Positions 55,001 through 64,000 of a DNA stretch of 64,000 nt are shown here, piece after piece. A program made the position numbers and the translations under genes. The stretch is from Zygnema circumcarinatum (Eukaryota; Streptophyta; Zygnematophyceae; Zygnematales; Zygnemataceae): contig CM074807.1 in the NCBI GenBank assembly GCA_037447605.1, positions 2,300,327 to 2,364,326 on the forward strand, written 5' to 3'. Each line of letters starts with the position of its first letter. The stretch's first letter is position 1. The notes under the pieces were generated by a model, which was given only the letters and a program-made list of their open reading frames with translations, made no database searches and was not told where the DNA came from.

Positions 55001-58000
55001 TGGTCGTGTATGAAGCAAGCGATTAGTTCCTGTGATGTCTTCTGTAATCTGCAATGTCTGTGTGTAGCTTGTTTGGTCTATTAATTAGTAAGGGCAGTTA
55101 TGGATACAACCTAGGGCAACAAATCTTCGACCACAAAAACTGAAGTGAGAAGAATTCTAGGTTGGATGGTACAGGATAGGTGTTAGCTGCATGGTACATT
55201 CACTACTCTGAAAGGCTGTCCTTAACCAGAGGTGGGAAGCCTTTTTGTTGTGCAGGTTGAAGTTTCAGTTCAAGACTGAGACTGATTTGTATGCACTTGC
55301 GAAGGCAAAGACTATTGCTACATCTCTGCAGGTTGGACTTGACTCTTTTGTTCGCCCGCATGCCAAACATTGTTGAAACTTATAATTCTGTTGGCTTACA
55401 TAAGCATATGCCTCGCGATTCCTTCTGCCATATGGCCACTTTGGGAAGCGGAAGCTCAATTGATGATTTACACCTTGCTGGTGTGCTGATACTACCTACA
55501 TGGCTCGGTGCAGATCAGCCCTGATGGAAAGCAGTTTGCAACCGTCTCTCCAGATAAAAGAATTCGTGTATTTTGGGTTGAAACTGGGAAGCTTCGTAGA
55601 ACATACGATGAATCATTGGAGGTATGGATCGTTTTTTTAGCCCCTGGGCAGTGATGTATGGCAGCTTACGTTGGGTATTTTCTCTGTCCGTCTCTTTTCC
55701 TTTATTGTCTTTCTTTGTAGAATCTTGATGCCTGTCCAATGCTGAGATACGACCATGTTGGAATACTATCGTATGGTAGCATATGCCCGATCTGTGTATC
55801 GTTCTTGTGTCTTGTATGGTGTTATGACCAGCGGGCTGTTCTCCTGGGCTGTATAGGCTGCTCAAGAGCTTCAGCGTAGTGATGCTGAAATGTACCGCTT
55901 GGAGGCTATCGACTTTGGGCGCCGTTTGGCTATTGAGCGTGAAATCGATAAAACAGAGGATGTCCCATCTCCGAATGCCGTTTTTGATCAAAGCGGGAAC
56001 TTTCTCCTGTACCCGACACTTTTGGGAATCAAGGTGGGCCTTTCCCATACTCCACTTCTATGCCAGATCATGATATTTTGCTGATCATGTCTTTCAATTT
56101 CCATTATTGTTTGGGGCATGTTGGAGTGTCCAATAGCAATAGCAGTGGAGCCCAGGGACCCTGCCTATGCTGATGTGGGTTGTGGACAGGCTGTGGCCGG
56201 CCTCCCTCCATGCAGGTGGTGAATTTGTACACTAATCGTGTTGCGCGTATTATTGGAAAAGTAGAAAATACGGAACGGTTCCTTCGGATAGCCCTCCATC
56301 AAGGAGGGCTGGGCAAGACCAAGAAAATGGCCGCACTTGCAAACTCGCAGGACCAAAAAGCGCCCCTTACAGACCCCACTGTGCTTGCCTGCGCCTTCAA
56401 GAAACATCGTCTCTTCCTTTTTAGGTGTGTTTCTATATTTTTCGGGGTCTTACTCGTGACGCACCCGCCACTCAAGCTTATCTTCATGTCAATTTTTTTA
56501 AATCATCATATACAAAGCCACGTCTTATAGAGTTTGCTTCATGTGTGGCACTTGATGTTGACACCAAAGGACGATTTTGAATGTTGCATCTGTCCCCAAC
56601 ATCAAGCGCCGACTTTCGAGCTCTGAAGAACTGTGTGTCGGTGGATTGTAGATGTCATTGGCAGTACATTGAAGCGTTGTGCTAACCAGTTGGCCGCAAC
56701 TGCAGTGAAAATAGCTTACGCCGCTTGCATTACAGTCTCCTTACAGTCTTCCTCCTTGTCCCTTTTGTAGTCGGAGAGAACCGGAAGAAGGGGAGGATGC
56801 TTCTTCAGGAAGAGACGTATTCAATGAAAAGCCGCCGCCTGAAGAGCTGATGGCTCTTGCAGATGTGGTCAGAACCGCCGCCTCTTCATTGCCAGACAAT
56901 GTGGTAAGCACTCACTGTTTCTTACTTTGTACATCGTGTCGTTCCGCCTTGCTTGCCACCACTTCAAATCTTATAAGTGAACCTTCTGTTACACTTGTAG
57001 CAGCGAAAGGGGGGCTGCTGCCATCTAGGAGGCAGGTGTTATCAGTTGGTTTAGGCACATTTGACTGCTGATTTTGCTGGTCGGGTTGTGCTGTTGGTGG
57101 CTATTGAGTTGTCTCCGTCTAATTACGGTGTGGGCTGGTGCAGATACTCCATACATCACTGGGAGACTTACACGTAAAACTATATCCAGAAGAATGCCCA
57201 AGGACTGTCGAAAATTTTACAACTCATTGTCGAAATGGTTATTACGATAACCTCATCTTTCACCGTGTGATCAAAGGATTCATGGTGCAGACTGGTGATC
57301 CTCTTGGCGATGGCACAGGAGGACAATCCATTTGGGGCGGAGAGTTTGAAGATGAATTCCACAAAAGGTATGACCTTAAGGGTGAAGCATTAAGTCTAGC
57401 ATTTTGTGAACGATTTCGTTATGGCAATCATGCGCAAGTTCTAAATGCTATTTTAGTTATCAGTACGAAGTCATGCTCCGTTGTGATAGGTAGACCCGCA
57501 TGACTAAATTTCCTTTGCCATTGACGCCAAAACTGCAAACCCATTTTTGCAGTTTGAGGCACGATCGTCCATTCACTGTTTCCATGGCGAATGCGGGACC
57601 CAACTCCAACGGTGCACAGTTCTTCATCACCACGGTTGCAACGCCATGGCTGGACAACAAGCATACGGTCTTCGGGCGTGTCACAAAAGGAATGGACGTA
57701 GTGCAGGTAAGTCGTTGAGAGTGGTCTCTGAAAACTCGTGTCTCAAAAACTCTGCAAGCACCTTCCCGTACGTTTTTTTTTTGTGTTGAAATCACGGTAA
57801 AGCAGGTGAGGTAATGGGTGGGACTCGGCTTTCGCAATTCATGAGAGGGCTTCAACGTACCACTTTTGCCTTTGCCTGATGAGAATCAGCTTTTTTCTGA
57901 TGGTGATTTTTATGTGATCTTTCAGGCCATTGAGAAAGTGAAGGTCGATCGGAGCGACAAGCCTTATCAAGACATCAAGATAACAAGCGTGACAATCCCT

Positions 58001-58012
58001 AAACATAAGTAG
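52002..58012 (+). CDS. CYP71: WD40-repeat cyclophilin, CYP71/PPWD1 type
   Basis: Thirteen exons: 52002-52210, 52448-52533, 52885-52973, 53488-53727, 54307-54428, 55256-55331, 55514-55621, 55857-56033, 56216-56424, 56771-56903, 57144-57367, 57553-57706 and 57926-58012. They give 637 aa, close to the plant protein. An acidic/Lys-rich start ([14 protein letters not shown]) leads to [17 protein letters not shown]. The WD40 propeller follows ([48 protein letters not shown]). A linker with [14 protein letters not shown] connects to the C-terminal cyclophilin (residues about 484-637). That domain has [32 protein letters not shown] and the full catalytic set. In plants CYP71 binds histone H3 and chromatin assembly factors and is needed for organ formation; the animal homologue is spliceosome-associated. 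Nuclear location is therefore likely. Confidence 0.95.
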
Positions 58013-59777
58013 TAGCAATATTCGGAACATGAGGCTATGAGTGGTGAGTTTTGTCCTTTTCTTTTGCAATGTCCGGTGTCCATTTCGTTAGTAAACTCGC
58101 CACGTCGGTGTACGCAACTTGGAGAAATTTTAATATGACGAAGGGTTGGGAGTTCGTATCTGGCAAGCTGCATGTGCCATTCGTGACTCTGCAAAGTAAA
58201 TTAGGATGTTGTCATGTTGCAGAGCCTAGCTTTGTCTTGCCTCCTTCCGATCCCTGTCTAGGTCGGCAATGTCTGCCATTTCTGCTAGTTTGTTGTGCCC
58301 AAAAAATCTGAGATGATCGGAGACTGCTGGCAAGCAAGCTTCGAGAGATGGTGTAAATATGGGTCTCTTGTATGAAAGGCCAAAGGCGAAAAAGCATAGA
58401 ATGAGAGAATGCCGACTGTGAAGATGTAGAACGGCACCCGTTGCACTCGGTGCAATGCAGTGCGCTCTCCTCCAGAAGAGGCATGCTCCCAATGGTCCAT
58501 CCGGTGAGCAGTGCAAGCCCCCCTGCAGCAGCTCACAGAGACGGCACTTCACTCCTCCCACGAAACGTTTGCATTCACGTCAGAGGCCTTCTGCAGCTTG
58601 CTGGGCACTCCTCCATTGGTGGGCCCCACTCAGACAGGGCGGGCTCTCCACTCACTCATGCATGGTGCGATTCCGTGCACATGCAGCTGCACTCGCAACT
58701 AATTCTCCTGCTAGTGTTCCAAGATTCAGAATACTTTCCCTGAATACTTTGTTCATGGGATGCAAAACCTTTCTCAACCTGTTTCAGCATATGATGCTCC
58801 GCATATTGCTAGTGACCCTTGTTTTCTCACATCCCCTACAGCCTCGTTCACGCATCCTTCCGGAAGTGATTCCTGCTTTGCTTGCGATCCATTTGACAAA
58901 AGTGTAGTAGGAAATCTATCCTTTGAGTAGTAGGTTGGAGTAAACCTGCCCCTCAAAACGGAAAAATATATGAGCCACTTCCAAGAATGTTCGCCAGCTC
59001 CAGTCCTCCCATCGGCATTTCTAAAATAACCGGTCCTTCGGCGAGCATTTTTGTGATGCCCGCTATGTTCGGTCATAAGAAAACTCGAGACGCATTGGTC
59101 ATAGCCGTCAGTCCGCCAGTTCATCCCTTGTTCAAAACGTTTTTCCTGTCTGCCCCACCATTGAAATACTCGCCACTTATTACGAAACTGTACCCCTATG
59201 GCTCGCTTAATCCAGCATGTGTGGCATAGCCTGCCCTTCATGGCGGCTCGGTGTGCATGCAACACACGGCGGCTTTTTGTCACTCCAACTTCTGCTGTCC
59301 GGGCGGGTGGAAGGAGGGGAGCGGGAGTTTCCAGCAATCACACCATCGGGGTGTGGCTGCTGTCGGAGCACTTTCTTTGAGCTCCCTGCCCGCGCCTTGA
59401 TTTTGCTTTTTTGCTTTACTCCTGCTGATCCCCCTCGCAGTTCGTCGGGCGTAATATTCGGCAGACAGGAGGAGGGCCTTCTACAGCGGCAGGGTATTGA
59501 GACAATCACATGCTTTCTGGGATGCAGCTTGTCGACTGCAGTTACATCTCGCTGACTCGGATCTGGCAGTGAGGTTGTAAGTCGCCTGCACAGGTGCTTC
59601 TCATGTTCGCGTTATGATTTGTTTTTTCCGTGAACACAGATGGCTTTGCTTCATTTGCAAGTACGTCATATGTTTCTTTTATTTGGAACCAGGTGGCTCA
59701 AGTCCTTTTATTGAAGCAGTAGCGAGGCCAAGGTGCAGGAAATAGCATCGTCTGTGAGACGTGCACGTGCAGCAGTC
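58013..59777. other. Intergenic region; no supportable gene
   Basis: This contains the CYP71 3' UTR and the 5' flank of the LEA gene. A 187-codon minus-strand open frame (58774-59337) and several + frames exist, but none shows motifs, codon bias or splice-linked continuation. An upstream non-coding exon of the LEA gene may lie near its 3' end. Confidence 0.4.
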
Positions 59778-61017
59778 ATGGAAAGCCAGCAGAAAAGTGA
59801 GAAGCTCACGTTTGGCGATGTTCTTCAGGTAATCACGGAGACGCATTCTTAATCAAGTGGCTGGCTGTGTTCAGATGCATTGACTGAGACTACAACATCC
59901 ATAAGAAAACGAAAGCCAGAGTAAACGACCTTAGAGCAGAACATTGTGAAGTCACCACGGATAAGAGAGCGCCGTATTTACGTCTCACTCCTCGTATAGT
60001 GCGAGGATTGCTATTTCCGGTTATAGGATGAGAACATTCTCCTTCAATTTCAACCTGAGATGTCATCAGGAGCACACTCAAATAGCTGTTCGCGTTCAAT
60101 GGAAATAATCGCTAATCAGAGAGTTTTTTAGGAAAGGACAGCATTGAAAGGCTACTACTTCCCTCCATCCTACTCCCCCTATTTTTCTTGTAGTATTTCT
60201 GGAACCTCTACCCCTCTCCTGGTTGGATTCTCTCCTGAAACGAAAGGCTATGTTTTCCATACTTTCAGTCCTGTTTGCACACGGACTTCCTGAAGGATAA
60301 GCACAAAGCTTAAGTATACTCTTCTTTCTATTATATGCAGGAAGTGGCAGAGTTTCGAGGAAATGAGCCGGTCAGACCAAGCGATGCAGCAGCAATAGCA
60401 GCCGCCGAATTGAGAGCTTATGGGAAGCCTGGACCCCCTGACGGCCTTGGGGCACAAGCTCAAGAAGCAGCAGACAAGAATGTAGAAGCTGGCGTCGTTC
60501 AGCCCTCATCCGAAGGGTGGAATGTAACAACTGAAGGAAAGGAAGCCCACACCATCGGAGAGGTTTTGCAGGTGAGAAAGAACCTAAAACTGCTGAATGT
60601 AATCGTGTTTTTTGTTGGTTCTGGAAATAGGGATACAGCGAGGTTGAACCCCGCAGAGGAAACAAGTAAAGCAGAATGGATCTGATTGGCATGGGTGTCT
60701 TGGAACAGATTCCTTTCCTGGCACCATTCCATCGTGTTGTAATTCTCTACGACTCTTATCTGTTCTGGCCGTCAGTTGTAGTTTAATATGTTGCCCATAA
60801 ACTGGAATCTGGGTGTCTTATGACGCAGAACCCCAAGGAACGTTTATCTACGGATAAACCAGTCACTCCGGAGGCGGCTCATTACATTCAACAGGCCGAA
60901 GCATACAATGCACCACGAGGAAGTCGACCGGTCGACATAACGAAAGGAGGAGTTGGCTCTCGTGCCGACAGTGCGGCGTCCAGAAACGTCCATCGGGAAA
61001 CGCAGTCCCAGACTTAG
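59778..61017 (+). CDS. SMP-type late embryogenesis abundant protein
   Basis: Three exons (59778-59828, 60341-60571, 60829-61017) give 156 aa. The sequence is hydrophilic, Ala/Glu/Gln-rich and probably disordered when hydrated. It has the two half-repeats of the seed maturation protein (SMP) domain. The first is LTFGDVLQEVAEFRGNEPV followed by DAAAIAAAELRAYG. The second is EAHTIGEVLQNPKERL followed by PVTPEAAHYIQQAEAYNA. It ends with a Gly/Ser/Arg-rich tail (KGGVGSRADSAASRN). SMP-LEA proteins accumulate during desiccation in land plants and protect membranes and proteins. Their presence in algae points to the streptophyte lineage and to water-stress tolerance. The start is the first ATG in the first coding exon; an upstream in-frame extension (RRARAAV) lacks an ATG. 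Confidence 0.85.
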
Positions 61018-61744
61018 GATCCCACTTGTTTGGAACTTTTTCGAGCAGTCAGTTACCATGGACTGGATAGTCTGATGACTGGTTAAGAACTTTCTTGTGC
61101 TTAATGCATGCATTTGGGTGCCTAGACGGTTGCGGTGAATTCAGGGAGACGTGGTACACTCACGAACTTGTGATGGAATCCGCTATCCATACTTTGTTGT
61201 TTCTGCATTCCCCGTGTTTGGTGCGAGGCCTCACTTGTCTCGATGCCTGACCTCTTTAGCTGAAGCACGAGCCAAGCTGCAGATCACCCCTGTGTTGGTA
61301 TGCCGTTTCCTTCATTTAGACTGCCACCTTTCCACGCCATCGGGATCGAGATGAGTGGTGTCCGTGATGGCGATGCCGTCAAATGTACGTGGACAAAATT
61401 TTACACATCAAATGTATTTTTTTTTTTTTTTTTTTTGCTTCCATTTTTCCATTTGATATTTGAATGGCCCTGAGTCAAATTGTTCCCCGTCATGACACAT
61501 GCGCTGCACTGTTAGCGTTGAGAAAATTCTCACTGTCCAACACAACGGAACAGCACAGAAATCGTCCATGTGTCGCCTTCGCTTAACCCCCCGTTCCGAA
61601 TTACGCGTATCCGTGTGTGCTATGCTGTCGGGATCCACCCAACAATGAAATCATTCACTTGATCCACCTCAATGTGGATTGTATTAGGATCCACCGCACG
61701 GAGCAGGAAAGCAGCATTCACCCAAGGCAGATGCTGCACAGGCC
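61018..61744. other. Intergenic region with an 18-nt T run
   Basis: This holds the LEA 3' UTR and the promoter of the following gene. A poly-T run lies at about 61419-61436. Nothing else is recognised. Confidence 0.45.
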
Positions 61745-62589
61745 ATGGCGAGCCTCCTGCTCCCGCCTTCGCCCTCCGGCACTGCGACGGAATGGCGCCA
61801 TTCTTGTTCTTGGAGTCGTTCTCAGCTTCGCTCTATTCGCATATCGCCTCAGGATCGTATTCGTATCCGCACGAGGAGAGTTTCTGCCAGCTATGGTTTC
61901 AATGGGAGCATGCAGCGGGCTCCTTTACCCGATCCATTGATGATGAGGAAACCATTGTGCATAGTTCAAGCATCTGTAAGGGAAGTTCGTGAGACTGCGG
62001 GTTTGGGTACAAGCAATGAGCTGAAGAAATGCTTGCGCTGCGGCACAAGATATAATCCTGAGGATAACAAACCTGATTCCTGCAAATATCACGGGCACAT
62101 GACAGGTAAGAAGGTGACCCATTTCTTGATTCTTTTGGTAAGAGGTAAGAGGTAAGAGGTATTGACTTCCTCTACCAGATTCAGCATCCGCCAGTCTGTG
62201 CGATATTGTTGACAACTACACTTGATACGCGACTGCCATGTTAGCAAACGCGTTTAAGATGAGGTCCTCGTGGATTTTATACTTTACCTAGGGAACAGTT
62301 CATTCTCTTCTATCGTGTCATCTCAGGATGTGCCTCTTGTTGTCTCCTTGACACAGGTGATAGAGGTCTTTATGCCATCGCTCCACCCCATCAAGGAATT
62401 GATGGTGAATGGTCAGATGTTAGCGGTATCATTGTATATAAATGGAACGATCCACAGGCCAGGCCAAATACTGGCAGTAAAAACTGGAAAAAGCGGTGGA
62501 CATGCTGTGGAGTTTATGGCGAAGATGCACCACCTTGCCACAGCAGCAGACATGTTTCGTATGATGATGGTGCTACTATGTTCACGTGA
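61745..62589 (+). CDS. Plastid-targeted CHORD-like Cys/His zinc-binding protein
   Basis: Two exons (61745-62105 and 62357-62589) give 197 aa. The first 80 or so residues are Ser/Arg/Pro-rich with almost no acidic residues, a typical plastid transit peptide. Processing probably falls near CIVQAS. The mature part has an ordered Cys/His array: KKCLRCGTRYNPEDN, then SCKYHGH, a middle of about 50 residues containing Trp and Tyr (VYKWNDPQARP), and finally KKRWTCCGVYGEDAPPCHSS followed by RHVSYDD. The spacing C-x2-C..C-x2-H..C-C..C-H..H resembles CHORD zinc domains (C-x..YHPG..WxCC..C..H). In CHORD proteins such as RAR1 these domains bind HSP90 and SGT1. I know no defined role for a plastid single-domain version, so zinc binding is inferred and the function is unknown. 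Confidence 0.7.
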
Positions 62590-63030
62590 ACGTAGCAAAA
62601 TTTTGATTGCTTGGTCCAAAACGGCAATAAGCTCTCCTGCAAAATATGATTATGGCTTTGTCGATTGGTTCGACATCCTACGATTGTTTTAGATGTTTGG
62701 GAAACACATACACCCATTTACTCGTTATAGTAATGGATATGGAAGCGCTTTGAAATTATTATTGGTCCATCAAACGGTCATATTGATTCATTCTTTGTCG
62801 AATGCTTTTTATGAGGCTTACATGCAAATGCAGATTTTTGAGCAAGAATGTAGGAAGCGGCGCAGCAAGGCTATTCGCAGTTTATATCTTGGATAAAATT
62901 TGGGTCAAACTTCGCTGGCTGACATAATTGGCAAAAGCACTCTCCGTTAGAAACTAGCTGCGGATGCAAACCCTGATAACAGACGTCCCGATCTAGAGCT
63001 GCGGTACTTCAGAACTGCATGAGCAGTATC
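62590..63030. other. Convergent 3' intergenic region
   Basis: A/T-rich sequence between two convergent genes. No features are seen. Confidence 0.4.
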
Positions 63031-63210
63031 AAAGTATGTGCATTGCATTCAATTGTGCCTCTCTCCCTGCCTATGAAAGTATGTGCATTGCATTCAATTG
63101 TGCCTCTCTCCCTGCCTATGAAAGTATGTGCATTGCATTCAATTGTGCCTCTCTCCCTGCCTATCAGAGTATGTGCATTGCATTCAATTGTGCCTCTCTC
63201 CCTGCCTATC
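63031..63210. repeat. 45-bp tandem repeat, four copies
   Basis: Four head-to-tail copies with starts at 63031, 63076, 63121 and 63166 have a period of exactly 45 bp and are nearly identical (AAAG or AGAG start). The unit contains GCATTGCATTCAATTGTGCC. The copy nearest the minus-strand gene overlaps its last codons and stop, so the array has duplicated the end of that gene into its 3' UTR. Confidence 0.95.
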
Positions 63211-63711
63211 GTGGCCGTTGGGGTCGTTTCTGTTTCTTTCTCCTTGTGGATTGCGACTGCTGGGGTCGTTTCCCCCTCCCTGCCTGTTGGGGTTGTTTCC
63301 ATCGCCATGGCGGCTCCTGTCCCTCTGATCCTGTGCATTTGCAAGCTCATTCTCCAACAAGCTCCTGCCGGCTCCCTTGTCCGCAAACTCGACATAATTC
63401 CTGTTCCTCTCGTCCACCATTCCGATGCGGTTGTCTTGCTTGCGGTGGCTCTCCTTTTCGCGGTTTTCTCCGCTAGGGAGGTCATTTTCCTGGAAAGGAT
63501 CATGCTTACCCTCCATTTCATTCTCCGAAGAAGCAGTAACCGCAGCATCACGAAGGCTGCCATGCAAGTAATTTACCAACTTCATAATTCCACTGCACTC
63601 TCTCTCTCCGGTGGGCTCCTTTCGAGCGGAGACTAACCCAAATCCGCAAAGGAGCAGTAGCCCCACCACCACAGGCATTAAGAGAGCCCTCGAGGCTCTG
63701 AGCTCCCCCAT
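63184..63711 (-). CDS. Putative secreted low-complexity protein
   Basis: An open frame of 175 aa begins MGELRASRALLMPVVVGLLL and continues LCGFGLVSARKEP, a clear signal peptide with a likely cleavage after VSA. The mature protein has one Cys (ECSGIMKLVNYLHG), then a long hydrophilic stretch dominated by Asp, Asn, Arg, Gly and Gln (DRSRHGDGNNPNRQGGG). It ends NDPNGHDRQGERHN. No known domain is visible. The stop codon lies inside the 45-bp tandem repeat. An alternative frame reads through all four copies and cannot be excluded if the gene is spliced. A cell-wall or extracellular-matrix protein, or a peptide precursor, would fit. Expression is unproven. Confidence 0.5.
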   Translation of the reverse strand: MGELRASRALLMPVVVGLLLLCGFGLVSARKEPTGERECSGIMKLVNYLHGSLRDAAVTASSENEMEGKHDPFQENDLPSGENREKESHRKQDNRIGMVDERNRNYVEFADKGAGRSLLENELANAQDQRDRSRHGDGNNPNRQGGGNDPSSRNPQGERNRNDPNGHDRQGERHN

Positions 63712-63945
63712 TGCTCCCTTGCCACTCCTATTAAACGACTGAAATGTCGGAGCAAAGGCCGCTCGTTTCACAAGACTCGCCTCTCCTTCTGCCGTCCCCC
63801 TTCCTCTCGTCCCTGCTATTTGACGGCCCGTGCTGCCTCCCCCTCGACACCTCCGAAAACATAAGAATCTCCAAACATGGCCAAGTCTCAACCTTTGACT
63901 CCCCCGAAAGCCCCCCCCAGCACATCATTGGGATTGCCAAACGCC

Positions 63946-64000
63946 TGATCAGTAATCAGTTATGATCAGTAATCCCTTATGACCAGTAGTGACCAGTAAT
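63946..64000. repeat. Short TGATCAGTAAT-type tandem repeat at the window end
   Basis: TGATCAGTAATCAGTTA and TGATCAGTAATCCCTTA follow each other, then TGACCAGTAG and TGACCAGTAAT. The repeat may continue past the window edge. Confidence 0.8.

Noticed and set aside
58774-59337. 187-codon minus-strand frame between CYP71 and the LEA gene
   Set aside because: There are no motifs or splice continuation, and amino-acid composition is typical of random translation. I cannot exclude it fully.

Overview
This is a stretch of nuclear DNA from a green-lineage eukaryote, most likely a streptophyte (charophyte-type) alga. Nearly every gene is broken by short GT..AG introns. Several products are photosynthetic: a major LHCII chlorophyll a/b protein, PsbW and a lumenal PsbP-domain protein. 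Others have plant-type architectures: ORC1 with a PHD finger inside its BAH domain, a CYP71-type WD40-cyclophilin, an ING2-type PHD protein, an At4g15545-like protein and an SMP-type LEA protein. Telomere-like TTTAGGG words (telo-boxes) occur in intergenic regions. I cannot name the species.

Layout. 1-5298 (+): 3' part of a long coiled-coil gene ending in a KEN motif. 5908-11574 (-): ORC1. 11575-12911: divergent regulatory region with two E2F-type sites, GC/CCAAT boxes, a (CCAATG)28 array and a CCAAT-rich repeat. 12912-17059 (+): organellar prolyl-tRNA synthetase. 17710-20779 (-): PsbP-domain lumenal protein. 20970-21470: CCAAT-palindrome element. 21920-22606 (+): PsbW. 22.6-25.3 kb: no gene seen, with a pyrimidine-rich tract. 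25270-25722 (-): prefoldin subunit 2. 26079-29163 (+): ING2-type chromatin reader. 30254-31979 (-): two-domain dsRNA-binding protein. 32819-35398 (+): At4g15545-like protein. 36501-37053: second CCAAT array. 37321-38175 (+): intronless HIT/CCCH protein. 39481-39539: long hairpin. 41019-41965 (+): LHCII. 43328-45339 (-): membrane-anchored cyclophilin. 46050-46362 (-): end of an unidentified gene. 47028-51332 (-): V-ATPase subunit B. 52002-58012 (+): CYP71/PPWD1. 59778-61017 (+): SMP-type LEA protein. 61745-62589 (+): plastid CHORD-like zinc protein. 63184-63711 (-): secreted low-complexity protein with a 45-bp tandem repeat over its stop.

The genes are a mixture of chromatin and replication, photosynthesis, translation, protein folding and vesicle-acidification functions. 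They form no pathway cluster. What stands out is organisation. At least five head-to-head pairs share compact spacers: ORC1/ProRS, PsbP/PsbW, prefoldin/ING2, dsRBP/At4g15545-like and V-ATPase B/CYP71. Some spacers carry telo-boxes, CCAAT-rich arrays or a TACAGTACAGTA motif.

Exon models were built by hand from splice sites, reading-frame continuity and remembered family sequences. For all but a few genes noted below, the summed exon lengths are exact multiples of three. UTR ends were not determined. The most unusual feature is a family of intergenic elements made of CCAAT/ATTGG words, two of which share an end motif (GGTCCGACCTGTG or its reverse).
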